A DNA stretch of 64,000 bases from Colwellia demingiae (GTDB lineage: Bacteria > Pseudomonadota > Gammaproteobacteria > Enterobacterales > Alteromonadaceae), in the NCBI RefSeq assembly GCF_007954275.1, contig NZ_VOLT01000004.1, positions 124,001 to 188,000 of the forward strand, given 5' to 3'. A program made the position numbers and the translations under genes. Shown one piece after another: positions 10,280-20,408 of the stretch; within the stretch, counting starts at the first letter, position 1; every line of letters starts with the position of its first letter. The notes below the pieces were generated by a model. That model searched no databases. It was given only the letters and a program-made list of their open reading frames with translations, and was not told the DNA's origin.

Positions 10280-11442
10280 TGAGCGCTAATCATGGCCAAG
10301 GTAATAAAGGTTTAACAAAAACTTTGTTAGTCATGGCTGGTGGCACCGGCGGACATATATTCCCCGGCATTGCGGTTGCCGATGAACTTAAAGCGCAAGG
10401 GTGGAAAATCCATTGGCTAGGAACTGCCGATCGTATGGAAGCTAAAATTGTTCCTGAGCATGGTTATGATATATCGTTTATCAATATAAGTGGTCTGCGT
10501 GGTAAAAATCTATTAGCAACGCTTGTTATGCCTTTTAAATTGTTACGATCCTTGATACAAGCAAGACGTGTGATTAAAACAGTGAAACCTGATGTTGTTT
10601 TAGGCATGGGTGGCTATGCTAGTGCACCGGGTGGTTTAGCAGCATGGCTTAGTAAAATACCGCTAATTATTCATGAACAAAATGCTGCTGCTGGATTAAG
10701 TAATCGTTTGTTAGCCCGTATTGCCGATAAAGTATGCTGCGCTTTTCCTAATGCTTTTGTTAGCGAAATTGATGTTGAAGTAGTTGGTAACCCACTACGA
10801 GCATCCATTGGTCAACAAGCAGAGGTTGTTGAAAATGCAAAGCAAAGTAATCGAGGTAGTAAAAATATTCTCGTGGTGGGTGGTAGTTTAGGCGCTCAAG
10901 TCTTAAATAACGTGATGCCGAGTAGTTTTAAGATCCTATCAGAAAGTGATGAGAAATATTGTATATGGCACCAAACGGGCGACAATAACCAAGCACAAGT
11001 CACTGCATCTTATAGTCAAGAGAATATCGAGACAGGCAGAGTAAAAGTTACTGAATTCATTACTGATATCGCTGAAGCGTATCAGTGGGCTGATATTGTC
11101 ATTTGTCGTGCAGGAGCGCTAACCGTGTCAGAATTAGCCATGGCGGGAACACCAGCTATTTTTGTACCACTACCGCATGCCGTAGATGATCATCAAACAA
11201 AAAATGCGCTATATCTCGTCAAGCGTGAGGCAGGAAAGTTATTGCCACAGAAAAAATTGAATAATGAGAGTATCACGTCGTTAATAATCGAGCTATTTGA
11301 TCAGCCTCGAACTTTAGCTGATATGGCTAAAGCTTGTTTGAGTGCTGCAAACAGTGATGCAAGTCAGAAAGTAGCAAAATTGTGCCAACAGCTTTCAAAA
11401 TCGAATGGCGCAGAACTTAGAAATAATGAAGAGAAAATATGA
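10279..11442 (+). CDS. murG: Lipid II synthase: GlcNAc transferase MurG
   Basis: MurG transfers GlcNAc from UDP-GlcNAc to lipid I at the inner face of the membrane, giving lipid II. The protein has 387 residues with two Rossmann-type domains. The N-terminal glycine-rich loop [10 protein letters not shown] is at about residues 21-30, [10 protein letters not shown] near 113, the second-domain loop VVGGSLGAQ near 200, and [12 protein letters not shown] near 277, where the donor sugar is bound. It is coupled to ftsW by a TAATG overlap and to murC by an ATGA overlap. Confidence 0.97.
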   Translation: MSANHGQGNKGLTKTLLVMAGGTGGHIFPGIAVADELKAQGWKIHWLGTADRMEAKIVPEHGYDISFINISGLRGKNLLATLVMPFKLLRSLIQARRVIKTVKPDVVLGMGGYASAPGGLAAWLSKIPLIIHEQNAAAGLSNRLLARIADKVCCAFPNAFVSEIDVEVVGNPLRASIGQQAEVVENAKQSNRGSKNILVVGGSLGAQVLNNVMPSSFKILSESDEKYCIWHQTGDNNQAQVTASYSQENIETGRVKVTEFITDIAEAYQWADIVICRAGALTVSELAMAGTPAIFVPLPHAVDDHQTKNALYLVKREAGKLLPQKKLNNESITSLIIELFDQPRTLADMAKACLSAANSDASQKVAKLCQQLSKSNGAELRNNEEKI

Positions 11443-12944
11443 TTAAGCAAGTTAACCCAAGTAATAGTAGCAGCTCAAATACTAATTCAATTAAAGGTAC
11501 CAACTCAACTGTAGCTCAGGTACCTGAAATGCGCCGGGTAAAACGTATCCATTTTGTTGGCATAGGTGGCGCTGGTATGGGCGGTATTGCTGAGGTGTTG
11601 CTTAATGAAGGTTATCAAATTTCAGGTTCAGATATTGGTGAAAACCAAGTGGTTAAACGCTTAAAAGCCCTAGGTGCGACCATTGTCATTGGTCACAATG
11701 CAGAAAATGTGGTTCAAGCCAGCGTAATAGTAGTATCTACTGCGATAAACAGTGAAAACCCTGAACTAGTTAAAGCAAAAGAATTACGTATTCCTGTGGT
11801 TAGACGAGCAGAAATGCTAGCTGAATTAATGCGTTTTAGACACGGGATTGCTATTGCAGGTACGCACGGAAAAACAACCACTACGAGTTTAATTGCCAGC
11901 ATTTTTGCTCAAGGAAAATTAGATCCTACGTTTGTTATTGGTGGCTTACTAAATAGTGCAGGTACCAATGCCCGATTAGGTAGTAGTCGTTACTTGGTTG
12001 CGGAAGCTGATGAAAGTGATGCCTCTTTTTTACATTTACAGCCTATGGTCGCGGTCATTACTAATATCGATGAAGATCATATGGAAACTTACCAAGGTGA
12101 TTTTGAAAAACTTAAAGATACCTACATAGAATTTTTACATAACTTGCCATTTTATGGTTTAGCCGTTGTATGTATTGATAACCCAGTAGTGCGTGAATTA
12201 TTACCACGCATTAGCCGTCAAGTGATCACTTATGGTTTCTCCGAAGACGCCGATGTAAGAGCAGTAAATTATCAGCAAAATGGTGCCGTTAGTCATTTCA
12301 CCGTTGAGGTCGCAGGGCAGGAACCGTTAGATATGAGCGTAAACTTGCCTGGTCAGCATAATGTATTAAATGCTTTGGCTGGTGTAGCAGTAGCGAAAGA
12401 CGAGGGAGTTAATGATGAAGCGATTTGTCAGGCATTAACCGAGTTTGAAGGTATTGGTAGACGCTTTGAAAAACTAGCTGATGTTACTACAGCTGCGGGT
12501 AATATGGTTTTGGTTGATGATTACGGTCATCATCCGAGTGAAGTAAAAGCCACTATTTTAGCTATGCGCCAAGGTTGGCCAGATAAACGTTTAGTCATGG
12601 TTTTTCAACCGCATCGTTATTCTCGAACTCGCGATTTATATGAAGACTTTGTTGAAGTGTTGTCAGAAGTTGACTGTTTATTCTTGCTTGATGTTTATGC
12701 TGCGGGAGAAACACCGATCTCGTCTGCTGATAGCAAAAGCTTAGCACGGTCAATTCGTCTACGTGGTCAAATAGAACCTGTTTACGTCAGTGATGTAGAT
12801 AAATTGCCCCAATTATTAGCGGCTCAGTTACAAGATAACGATATGGTTATTACACAGGGAGCCGGAAGTATTGGCGCGGTAGCTCGTAACTTAGCTGATC
12901 ATAGTTTGTTGCATGTTAACTCTACAGCTAAGGGTGACAAGTAA
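11439..12944 (+). CDS. murC: UDP-MurNAc:L-alanine ligase MurC
   Basis: MurC catalyses the first amino-acid addition to UDP-MurNAc. After a Ser/Asn-rich N-terminal extension of about 30 residues come the nucleotide-binding motif [16 protein letters not shown], the P-loop [11 protein letters not shown] near residue 144, [12 protein letters not shown] near 187, and [13 protein letters not shown] near 363. At 501 residues it is slightly longer than typical MurC because of that extension. A downstream Met ([11 protein letters not shown], about residue 31) is an alternative start, but the ATGA overlap with murG favours the first ATG. Confidence 0.96.
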   Translation: MIKQVNPSNSSSSNTNSIKGTNSTVAQVPEMRRVKRIHFVGIGGAGMGGIAEVLLNEGYQISGSDIGENQVVKRLKALGATIVIGHNAENVVQASVIVVSTAINSENPELVKAKELRIPVVRRAEMLAELMRFRHGIAIAGTHGKTTTTSLIASIFAQGKLDPTFVIGGLLNSAGTNARLGSSRYLVAEADESDASFLHLQPMVAVITNIDEDHMETYQGDFEKLKDTYIEFLHNLPFYGLAVVCIDNPVVRELLPRISRQVITYGFSEDADVRAVNYQQNGAVSHFTVEVAGQEPLDMSVNLPGQHNVLNALAGVAVAKDEGVNDEAICQALTEFEGIGRRFEKLADVTTAAGNMVLVDDYGHHPSEVKATILAMRQGWPDKRLVMVFQPHRYSRTRDLYEDFVEVLSEVDCLFLLDVYAAGETPISSADSKSLARSIRLRGQIEPVYVSDVDKLPQLLAAQLQDNDMVITQGAGSIGAVARNLADHSLLHVNSTAKGDK

Positions 12945-13909
12945 TGGGCAATACTTTGGAACCTTCAATGGATAAATCACTAGCATTGCTCAAGCAAGAG
13001 AAGATTGCTGTGCTTTATGGTGGTAACTCAGCAGAACGTGATGTCTCACTGAATTCCGGGAAAGCGATTGCCAAAGGCCTGGAAGACGCGGGTTTTAATG
13101 TTGTTTTAATCGATACTCAAATAGTGCCGTTAACTGATTTAGTGAGTAAAAAAATAGACCGGGTTTTCATTGCCTTACATGGTAGAGGTGGTGAGGATGG
13201 TTGTTTGCAAGGTGCACTTGAGTATTTAGATATTCCCTATACAGGCTCGAATGTTTTAGGTTCCTCGCTTTCAATGGATAAAGTACGAAGTAAACAAATT
13301 TTTAAAGCGTGCGACATACCAACAGCACCTTTTACCGTCGTTAATAAAGCTGATTTTGCAACATTATCATTAGAAAATATTCTCGCTGACTTAGGTGGTC
13401 GAGTGATGGTGAAACCAGCGAATGAAGGTTCAAGTATTGGTATGGCACAGGCGAAAAACATTGTGCAATTGCGTAACGCGTTAATTGAAGCGTTTGGTTT
13501 TGACACCCAAGTATTACTCGAAGCTTGGATTGATGGCCCAGAATATACCGTCACCATTTTAGGTGATAAGGCTTTACCTGCTATTCATATGGAAACGCCA
13601 CGTGAATTTTATGATTATGAGGCAAAGTATCAATCGACAAGTACACAATATCACTGCCCATGTGGATTAAATGAACGTGATGAAGATGAAGTGAAATCTT
13701 TGTCTATTAAAGCGTTTAATGCAACAGGTGCTCAAGGATGGGGACGGGTTGATATAATGCGTAATAGGGCTGGCGAATGGCAGATATTAGAAGTTAATAC
13801 TGTACCTGGGATGACAGAAACGTCGCTCGTACCAAAAGCAGCAAAGGTATTCGGTTTGAACTTTAGTGAGTTAGTGACTCAAATTTTACAGCTTAGTGTC
13901 AAAGAGTAA
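12944..13909 (+). CDS. ddl: D-alanine:D-alanine ligase
   Basis: Ddl makes the D-Ala-D-Ala dipeptide used by MurF. It is an ATP-grasp enzyme of 321 residues. Visible motifs are [20 protein letters not shown] near the N-terminus, [17 protein letters not shown] (about residue 79), [12 protein letters not shown] (about 158), and [15 protein letters not shown] near the C-terminus, which holds the metal-binding Glu and Asn. The position between murC and ftsQ matches ddlB of other gammaproteobacteria. Its TAATG start is coupled to murC, and ftsQ follows after 9 bases. [10 protein letters not shown] (residue 9) is an alternative start. Confidence 0.96.
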   Translation: MGNTLEPSMDKSLALLKQEKIAVLYGGNSAERDVSLNSGKAIAKGLEDAGFNVVLIDTQIVPLTDLVSKKIDRVFIALHGRGGEDGCLQGALEYLDIPYTGSNVLGSSLSMDKVRSKQIFKACDIPTAPFTVVNKADFATLSLENILADLGGRVMVKPANEGSSIGMAQAKNIVQLRNALIEAFGFDTQVLLEAWIDGPEYTVTILGDKALPAIHMETPREFYDYEAKYQSTSTQYHCPCGLNERDEDEVKSLSIKAFNATGAQGWGRVDIMRNRAGEWQILEVNTVPGMTETSLVPKAAKVFGLNFSELVTQILQLSVKE

Positions 13910-13918
13910 TAAACGACT

Positions 13919-14788
13919 ATGACGAAAAAACAGCAAGGCAATAGCAAAACAGCAACACAACTAGGCCAAGACAGCACGTTGTCTTTTGGTTTGGGTTTGG
14001 TGTTTTTTATTGTCGTGCTGTTTAGCCTAATAACGATCAGTTATTGGCTTACTCAGCATTTCATTGGTCAAGAAAGTGCACCGGTAACCTCAATTGTGGT
14101 TTCCGGAGAAATGCCTTATAGCCAACGTAGCGATATTATCAATGCGATAGATCAGGTTGATATGGGGAATTTCTTTCAAGTCGATGTTAATGAAGTACAA
14201 AGTTATGTACTGACTTTACCTTGGGTATACTCAGTAGCTGTAAGAAAGCAGTGGCCGAATGAATTGAAAATATATGTAGTTGACCAAAACCCGATAGCAT
14301 TATGGAATGGCAATTTTTTGATCAATCAGCTTGGTCAAGTTTTTCAGGCTGATATTGAACGTATTAATCATTACCTTCCTAACTTTTTTGGTCCTGAAGG
14401 AAGTGAGTTGTTAGCGTTAGAAAACTATAGAGATCTCAATGCATTACTTGACTATAAAGCACTAAAAATTGATGAGTTAGTACTGAGTGAACGTTTTTCT
14501 TGGCAGCTAACCTTGGATGATGGCGTGACCTTAAATTTAGGTCGTGAAGAGCGAGTTGAGCGTATTCAACGTTTTATGGATGTTTATCCAATAATTAAAG
14601 CACAGCTAAAGGCGAAAAAAATTACAGAAAAACAGCAAAATCAGGCGGTTGATTACATCGATTTGCGGTATGATACGGGATTGGCTGTTGGTTGGAAAAC
14701 AGTAGATAAAATTACACGAATTAAATTGCATAAAAATAGCAATAATAATCACCTTAAATCAACACTATTAGTTAAGAGTTTAAGTTAA
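13919..14788 (+). CDS. ftsQ: Cell division protein FtsQ
   Basis: FtsQ is a bitopic inner-membrane protein that links early and late divisome proteins through the FtsQLB complex. The 289-residue protein has a polar cytoplasmic N-terminus, one transmembrane helix at about residues 23-45, a POTRA domain beginning near TSIVVSGEMPYSQRSDI, and the FtsQ domain containing LPWVYSVAVRKQWPNELKIYV. The C-terminal DYIDLRYDTGLAVGW is typical of the family. It lies between ddl and ftsA, and its TAA is followed at once by the ftsA ATG. Confidence 0.95.
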   Translation: MTKKQQGNSKTATQLGQDSTLSFGLGLVFFIVVLFSLITISYWLTQHFIGQESAPVTSIVVSGEMPYSQRSDIINAIDQVDMGNFFQVDVNEVQSYVLTLPWVYSVAVRKQWPNELKIYVVDQNPIALWNGNFLINQLGQVFQADIERINHYLPNFFGPEGSELLALENYRDLNALLDYKALKIDELVLSERFSWQLTLDDGVTLNLGREERVERIQRFMDVYPIIKAQLKAKKITEKQQNQAVDYIDLRYDTGLAVGWKTVDKITRIKLHKNSNNNHLKSTLLVKSLS

Positions 14789-16024
14789 ATGTCTAAAGCA
14801 GCAGAAAGAAAATTAGTGGTTGGCCTTGATATAGGCACCTCCAAAATATCTGTCGCAGTAGGAGAGATTACGCCAGACAACCAATTGAGTATTATTGGTG
14901 TTGGTAATCAACCTGCTCGCGGTATGGATAAAGGCGGAGTTAACGACTTGAATTTAGTTATTCAAGCGATTCAACGCGCCATTAATGAAGCTGAATTGAT
15001 GGCAGACTGTCAAATAAGCTCAATATATTTAGGTATTTCAGGGAAGCATATTAGTTGCCAAAATGAAAATGGCATGGTGCCAATTAATGACAAAGAAGTT
15101 ATTCAAGAAGATGTCGATAATGTAATTCATACCGCGCGTTCAGTTCCTATTTCAGCAGAACGCCGTATGCTGCATGTCCTTCCGCAGGAATACAGCATTG
15201 ATTGTCAAGACGGTATTAAAAGTCCAATAGGCATGTCTGGTGTACGTATGGAAGCTAAAGTTCATATCGTTACTTGCGCCAACGACATGGCTAAAAACTT
15301 AGTGAAATGTGTTGAACGCTGTGATTTGACAGCAGATCAATTGATTTTTTCAGCATTAGCTTCAAGCTATGCGGTGTTAACCGATGATGAAAAAGAATTA
15401 GGTGTGTGTGTTGTTGATATGGGCGCAGGCACAATGGATATTTCAGTCTTTACTGGTGGAACTTTACGACATACAGCGGTAATCCCTGTAGCAGGCAATC
15501 AGGTCACTAGTGATATTTCTAAAATATTTAGAACACCACTAAGTCATGCTGAAGATATTAAGGTGCAGTACGCCTGTGCTTTAAAACAATTGGTTAGCAT
15601 GGAAGAAAGTATTGATGTGCCAAGTGTTGGTGGTCGTCCTGCTCGTTCAATGTCGCGTCATACATTATCTGAAGTGGTTGAACCTAGATATCAAGAGTTA
15701 TTCGAGTTAATACAAGACGAAATTAGAGAATCTGGTTTAGAAGATCAAATTGCTGCCGGTTATGTACTAACAGGTGGTACGGCGAAAATGGAAGGTGTAC
15801 TTGAGTTTGCCGAAGAGATTTTCCAAATGCCGGTTCGTATTGCTAATCCATTATCAGTGCAAGGATTAAAAGAGTATGTAAACGATCCTACTTACTCCAC
15901 AGTAGTTGGCCTTCTACATTATGGTATGCAGGCGACGAGTGAAGTGAATAGTACGGCGAAAAAACGAGAAAGTGTTGGTGACTTTTGGTCAAGAATACAT
16001 GCCTGGTTTAAGGGCGAGTTCTAA
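14789..16024 (+). CDS. ftsA: Cell division protein FtsA
   Basis: FtsA is an actin-like ATPase that tethers FtsZ to the membrane. Length is 411 residues. The phosphate-1 loop GLDIGTSKISVAVGE is at residues 13-27, VVDMGAGTMDISVF (phosphate 2) is near residue 208, and VLTGGTAKMEGVLEFAEEIF near residue 327 forms the adenosine motif. The C-terminus GDFWSRIHAWFKGEF is an amphipathic membrane-targeting helix. It abuts ftsQ without a spacer. The 124-bp gap after it precedes ftsZ and could hold an ftsZ promoter, but none was clear. Confidence 0.97.
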   Translation: MSKAAERKLVVGLDIGTSKISVAVGEITPDNQLSIIGVGNQPARGMDKGGVNDLNLVIQAIQRAINEAELMADCQISSIYLGISGKHISCQNENGMVPINDKEVIQEDVDNVIHTARSVPISAERRMLHVLPQEYSIDCQDGIKSPIGMSGVRMEAKVHIVTCANDMAKNLVKCVERCDLTADQLIFSALASSYAVLTDDEKELGVCVVDMGAGTMDISVFTGGTLRHTAVIPVAGNQVTSDISKIFRTPLSHAEDIKVQYACALKQLVSMEESIDVPSVGGRPARSMSRHTLSEVVEPRYQELFELIQDEIRESGLEDQIAAGYVLTGGTAKMEGVLEFAEEIFQMPVRIANPLSVQGLKEYVNDPTYSTVVGLLHYGMQATSEVNSTAKKRESVGDFWSRIHAWFKGEF

Positions 16025-16148
16025 AAATTTGTGTTGTGAGCTGTTAGATGGAAATAACAGTTATCTCGAATTGTTGTTAATTTAAGTAACAAATAACAAC
16101 AGTTTATTAAATATTTTAAGTTATTGTAAGTAAAACGGAGAGAGAAAA

Positions 16149-17309
16149 ATGTTTGAATTAATGGAAGACCATAGCGAAGAAGCGATAATTAAAGTTATCG
16201 GCGTTGGTGGCGGTGGTGGTAATGCCGTTGAACACATGGTTTCACAAACGATTGAAGGTGTCGAGTTTGTTACAGCAAACACAGACTCGCAAGCGTTACG
16301 TAATTCTTCTGCAGATGTCACTTTACAACTTGGCGCTGATGTCACTAAAGGGTTGGGCGCTGGCGCAAACCCTGAAATTGGCCGTTGTGCAGCTGAAGAA
16401 GATAGAGAAACTATTAAGCAAGCCTTGCAAGGTGCCGATATGATATTTATCGCAGCTGGTATGGGTGGTGGTACAGGTACTGGCGCGGCACCTGTAGTTG
16501 CTGAAATTGCTAAAGAAATGGGGATTTTAACGGTTGCTGTCGTAACAAAACCGTTCCCATTTGAAGGTAAAAAGCGAATGAACTATGCCGACCAAGGCAT
16601 TGAGTTTTTATCTAAAAGCGTTGATTCACTTATTACTATTCCTAACGAAAAGTTACTGAAAGTACTTGGTCCAGGAACTAGTTTATTAGATGCCTTTAAA
16701 GCAGCAAATAACGTGTTACTTGGCGCAGTGCAAGGTATTGCAGAATTAATTACTCGTCCTGGTTTGATAAATGTCGATTTTGCCGATGTACGTACTGTTA
16801 TGTCTGAAATGGGTACTGCTATGATGGGTTCTGGTACTGCTTCTGGCGATGATAGAGCACAAGAAGCTGCAGATGCTGCTATTTCAAGTCCTTTACTAGA
16901 GGATGTGGATTTAGCTGGTGCACGCGGTATCTTAGTTAATATTACTGCAGGCATGGATATTAGTATCGATGAGTTTGAGACTGTCGGTAACGCCGTCAAA
17001 GCTTTTGCTTCTGAAAATGCAACTGTTGTTGTTGGTGCTGTTATTGATATGGATATGACAGATGAGCTTCGTGTAACCGTTGTTGCTACGGGTATTGGCG
17101 CTGAAAGTAAGCCTGATATTACGTTAGTAAACCCTATGCCAATGGCCGAAGCAAAAGTTGTAGGTGGCGATTATACACCAGCTGCACCACAGGCAAATTT
17201 AGCGACTGAAGCAATAGCTATGACTGATAGCAATGCGCAAAAAGCAGCAGCAACGGACTTAGATACCTATTTAGATATTCCTGCCTTTTTACGTAAGCAA
17301 GCGGATTAA
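16149..17309 (+). CDS. ftsZ: Cell division GTPase FtsZ
   Basis: FtsZ is the tubulin-like GTPase that forms the Z ring. The 386-residue protein shows VIGVGGGGGNAVEHM at the N-terminus, the tubulin signature GMGGGTGTGAAPVVA near residue 105, the synergy-loop region with NVDFADVRTVMSEMG near 207, a variable linker at about 320-365, and the conserved C-terminal peptide DIPAFLRKQAD that binds FtsA, ZipA and ZapD. A good ribosome-binding site (ACGGAGAGAG) precedes the ATG. zapD, encoding a partner of this tail, lies in the same window at about 24.6 kb. Confidence 0.98.
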   Translation: MFELMEDHSEEAIIKVIGVGGGGGNAVEHMVSQTIEGVEFVTANTDSQALRNSSADVTLQLGADVTKGLGAGANPEIGRCAAEEDRETIKQALQGADMIFIAAGMGGGTGTGAAPVVAEIAKEMGILTVAVVTKPFPFEGKKRMNYADQGIEFLSKSVDSLITIPNEKLLKVLGPGTSLLDAFKAANNVLLGAVQGIAELITRPGLINVDFADVRTVMSEMGTAMMGSGTASGDDRAQEAADAAISSPLLEDVDLAGARGILVNITAGMDISIDEFETVGNAVKAFASENATVVVGAVIDMDMTDELRVTVVATGIGAESKPDITLVNPMPMAEAKVVGGDYTPAAPQANLATEAIAMTDSNAQKAAATDLDTYLDIPAFLRKQAD

Positions 17310-17355
17310 CTATCTAGTTATTAGATCTAACTAAGTTCAACTGTCATTGGTATTT

Positions 17356-17384
17356 TTGATTTTAGCGCTTTTTTTTGATATATT
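17356..17384 (+). promoter_or_regulatory. Sigma70-type promoter for lpxC
   Basis: TTGATT (17356-17361) and TATATT (17379-17384) are separated by 17 bases, a good match to the sigma70 consensus. Transcription would start near 17391, about 190 nt before the lpxC ATG. It lies in the ftsZ-lpxC gap, so lpxC can be expressed independently of the dcw cluster. Confidence 0.6.
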
Positions 17385-17404
17385 ATGCGCCCTGAAAAGA
17401 GCTT

Positions 17405-17460
17405 AGCTACTTTTACTCCTAAATCTTTGCTTAGATTTAATAGGGAGTCGGTAGGTAGTT
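17405..17460 (+). promoter_or_regulatory. Folded 5' leader of lpxC
   Basis: Just downstream of the predicted start site three nested stems can form: AGCTAC with GTAGTT, ACTCC with GGAGT, and TAAATCT with AGATTTA around a TTGCTT loop. No long T-run follows, so a leader structure is more likely than a ftsZ terminator. A role in RNA stability or attenuation is inference. Confidence 0.4.
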
Positions 17461-17582
17461 CATTTTAATAATGGGGTAAAATGCTGCATGTAGATGTTTT
17501 TATATGGCTCAGTGCTAAGTAAAAAATTTATAAAAGCAATTGCATTTATTAACCAATAAAAAGCAAAGTAAGCGAGGCTGAT

Positions 17583-18500
17583 ATGATTAAGCAACGTACA
17601 TTAAAAACGAGTGTTTCAACAGTAGGTGTTGGTTTACATAAAGGTGAAAAAGTGCAGGTTACTCTCCGTCCTGCGCCAGCAAACACCGGTATTGTTTTCC
17701 GTCGAGTTGATCTTGACCCTGTGGTTGATATCAAAGCGTCACCAGAAGCTGTGGGCGAAACAACGTTATGTACCTGTTTAGTTAATGAGCAGCAAGTTAA
17801 GGTTTCAACAGTTGAACATTTACTCTCAGCTGTTGCAGGCTTAGGTATCGATAATTTAATTATTGATGTTGATTCAGCTGAAATTCCTATTATGGATGGC
17901 AGTGCTTTACCTTTTGTTTACTTAATTCAATCAGTAGGCATTGAGACATTAAATGCGCCAAAACGCTTTTTGCGTATTAAGAAACCTATTCGCGTTGAAG
18001 AAGGCGATAAATGGGCAGAGTTATTGCCTTATGAAGGTTTTAGGGTCAATTTTTCTATTGAATTTGAACATCCCGTTATTGAGAAAACTTGTCAAACCAT
18101 GAGTATGGACTTTTCTAGTTGCTCTTTTATTAAAGAAATTAGTCGTGCTAGAACCTTTGGTTTTATGAAAGATATTGAGTTCTTACGCTCTCATAATTTG
18201 GCGTTGGGTGGCAGTTTAGAAAATGCCATAGTGCTTGATAATTATAGAATGCTTAATAAAAATGAATTACGTTATGATGACGAATTTGTAAAGCATAAAA
18301 TACTTGATGCTATTGGCGACCTTTATATGGGCAGTGCGAGTATTTTAGGTGAATTAAACGCTTTTAAATCAGGACATGGTTTAAATAACCTATTGCTTAG
18401 AGAAGTCTTTAAACGGACTGATTCATGGGAATGGGTAACGTATGAAGGTGATAAAGCTTCACCGATAGAATATCAGGAAATTAACGCCACTGCATTTTAG
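17583..18500 (+). CDS. lpxC: UDP-3-O-acyl-GlcNAc deacetylase LpxC
   Basis: LpxC is the zinc enzyme that commits precursors to lipid A synthesis. Length is 305 residues, as in Escherichia coli. The zinc ligands and catalytic residues are in [17 protein letters not shown] (His near 79), [12 protein letters not shown] (His near 238, Asp near 242) and [11 protein letters not shown] (His near 265). [14 protein letters not shown] is also typical. It follows ftsZ after 273 bp, with its own promoter and leader. The C-terminal tail, which is the FtsH degradation signal in Escherichia coli, is short here ([10 protein letters not shown]). Confidence 0.97.
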   Translation: MIKQRTLKTSVSTVGVGLHKGEKVQVTLRPAPANTGIVFRRVDLDPVVDIKASPEAVGETTLCTCLVNEQQVKVSTVEHLLSAVAGLGIDNLIIDVDSAEIPIMDGSALPFVYLIQSVGIETLNAPKRFLRIKKPIRVEEGDKWAELLPYEGFRVNFSIEFEHPVIEKTCQTMSMDFSSCSFIKEISRARTFGFMKDIEFLRSHNLALGGSLENAIVLDNYRMLNKNELRYDDEFVKHKILDAIGDLYMGSASILGELNAFKSGHGLNNLLLREVFKRTDSWEWVTYEGDKASPIEYQEINATAF

Positions 18501-18502
18501 TT

Positions 18503-18767
18503 TATACCCATTACTATTCAAAGTGCAGGATTTCAGTGGGAATTAAAATGGACTTTAGGCAAGGGAAATTATTTAAGCATAGTCACTCTATGGTTTGATT
18601 ATTTAACGCCGTATAAAGTCATTTTAAACCCATCGAAGAAGCGCTTGAGCAACATTACTTCATCGTTGTTGTGAATTATAATGGAACAACCATTATTTCT
18701 TCAAAGCGCCTTGAATTGAAATAGCTCAAGCACTCTGAAAGCTGCATCTTGATTGGTAACGGGTATA
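18503..18767 (+). repeat. Palindromic dispersed element, copy A (subfamily 1)
   Basis: This fills most of the 345-bp gap between the convergent genes lpxC and dciA. The left end starts TATACCCATTACTATTCAA. The right end, reverse-complemented, starts TATACCCGTTACCAATCAA, and the match continues about 33 bases to TTTCAG. Inside are a stem GCTTGAGC (18643-18650) with GCTCAAGC (18724-18731), and ATAATGG with CCATTAT around AACAA. It is homologous along its length to the inverted copy at 45221-45483. No credible ORF is present. The rest of the gap (18768-18845) shows nothing recognisable. Confidence 0.85.
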
Positions 18768-18845
18768 TCCACGCTTCTCAAAATGCGGACATTACTCTAT
18801 AACTATTTAAGGTCAGTGTTCGCATAGTTTAATTCGTTGCACAGC

Positions 18846-19352
18846 TTACTTTCTTCCCGCAACAAGTGCTAATTTCTCTAGTTTTTCTTTCAAGCCTTTC
18901 GGTGCGTTTTTTGCGATTTCCAAAAACTGCTTGGCGGTTTTCTCGTTCACAACATAATTACTTTGGGTGGACTTTACGGGTACTGATTGCAAAAGATCAG
19001 CGCGTGTTTTTTCGGTAACTTCATGTAGTTGCTGGCGAAAACCCTGTGGGTTGACTTTAATTTCTATTTTTTGAAAGTTACCATCAGTGCTACTCATTAA
19101 TGCATTACAAATAGTGTTGCGTTCAAACTGTAGTCGTTGTCCCCAAACAGGAGACTTCACTTCTATAATTAGAGTATCTTTTCGGCAATTTGCAATATGC
19201 CAAGCATCTACTGGCAAATCAGGGCAAATTTGCCGTACAATGTCCGCCAAGATGGTCAAAGAGTTGGTTTTTGTCTGAATATGTGCCAAAGTGCCTGTCG
19301 TTGTTTGCAATAGCGCTGACATATTAATAGGGACTTTTGATTTTCTAGCCAT
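18846..19352 (-). CDS. dciA: DUF721 family protein, DciA-type helicase loader
   Basis: The 168-residue protein belongs to the DUF721/DciA family, which loads the replicative helicase DnaB in bacteria that lack DnaC. Family features are the N-terminal helix followed by LAHIQTKTNSLTILADIV and the KH-like domain with NCRKDTLIIEVKSPVWGQRLQFERNTI split across about residues 60-90. The polar C-terminal half is likely disordered. The ATG at 19352 has GGTGA seven bases upstream, so it is preferred over the TTG at 19364. The position between lpxC and secA matches dciA in Vibrio. Function is assigned by family. Confidence 0.82.
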   Translation of the reverse strand: MARKSKVPINMSALLQTTTGTLAHIQTKTNSLTILADIVRQICPDLPVDAWHIANCRKDTLIIEVKSPVWGQRLQFERNTICNALMSSTDGNFQKIEIKVNPQGFRQQLHEVTEKTRADLLQSVPVKSTQSNYVVNEKTAKQFLEIAKNAPKGLKEKLEKLALVAGRK

Positions 19353-19415
19353 TGTTGTCACCAAAAATTAGCAAAACTCAGTAATAATGCTTACTGAATA
19401 AATTAACCGAAATAG

Positions 19416-20318
19416 ATGCCTATGAGTTTAACACTACTATACCGAGGAAAGAACGTCAGATTTTCAATGCGCCTTACTAAATTGCATTGGTTATCAGCGG
19501 TGTGTGCCTTTGCACTAATTTCCGGGTTAATTGTTCATCTAATTGCCAGTAATAAATCACAACCTAATGGCGATAAGTACCAAGTTTTATCTCAAAATCA
19601 CCTAGCTCCGATTCAGGTTAAAAATCAACAAATTACTGCACTGACAATTAAATTAGCTGAATTGCAAAGCCAGGTATTACGTTTAAATGCCCTAGGTGAT
19701 CGTTTGGCTGATGATGCTAACATTCCTGAGAAAGAATTTAACTTCAACAAACTCCCTGCGAGTGGCGGGCCAGCATCGAAGACTTTGTTAGTGAATGATA
19801 AAACACTGAAACAACTCTTTATTGAAATAGAGGGCTTTGAAAGTGAGTTAAATTATGAAGAAAAACAGCTACAAATGCTTGAATCTTTAACCTTTGGTCA
19901 CCATATACAAAATAATGGTTACTTATCTGGTAGGCCGATAACCAAAGGTTGGTTATCTTCATATTATGGTGTTCGTAAAGACCCATTTAATGGTAAGCCT
20001 ACAATGCACAAAGGCGTTGATTTTGCTGGAAAAGAAAACACCGCCATTATTGCTACTGCTTCAGGAGTTGTTACTTGGGCGAGTAAACGCTACGGCTATG
20101 GGCAACTCATTGAAATAAACCACGGTGGGGGATTAACGACTCGCTATGGTCATAATAAAGATTTACTGGTAAATGTTGGTGATGTTGTAAATAAAGGGCA
20201 AAATATTGCGCGTATGGGCAGTACTGGCCGCTCAACAGGGCCGCATGTTCACTATGAAATATTACGAAATAATAAACAAATTAATCCAATTAAATTTGTT
20301 TATCGCAAAGGGAAATAA
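19416..20318 (+). CDS. M23 family (LytM-type) metallopeptidase
   Basis: A 300-residue envelope protein with one N-terminal transmembrane segment (about residues 26-45), a coiled-coil region (about 65-150) and a C-terminal M23/LytM domain. The metal-binding motifs are intact: HKGVD (HxxxD) near residue 198 and HVHYE (HxH) near 281. It could therefore be an active D,D-endopeptidase rather than a degenerate EnvC/NlpD-like activator. It lies immediately upstream of secA, in the place where secM sits in enterics. An inverted repeat, ATAACCG with CGGTTAT, is at 20315-20342. An alternative start is two codons downstream. Confidence 0.85.
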   Translation: MPMSLTLLYRGKNVRFSMRLTKLHWLSAVCAFALISGLIVHLIASNKSQPNGDKYQVLSQNHLAPIQVKNQQITALTIKLAELQSQVLRLNALGDRLADDANIPEKEFNFNKLPASGGPASKTLLVNDKTLKQLFIEIEGFESELNYEEKQLQMLESLTFGHHIQNNGYLSGRPITKGWLSSYYGVRKDPFNGKPTMHKGVDFAGKENTAIIATASGVVTWASKRYGYGQLIEINHGGGLTTRYGHNKDLLVNVGDVVNKGQNIARMGSTGRSTGPHVHYEILRNNKQINPIKFVYRKGK

Positions 20319-20408
20319 CCGACAAAAGCAGTAAGCGGTTATCATAATACATTCACGAAAGGTGGCGAACGTAGCCATCAATAATTCTCACTAAATGGTT
20401 TAAATAAG

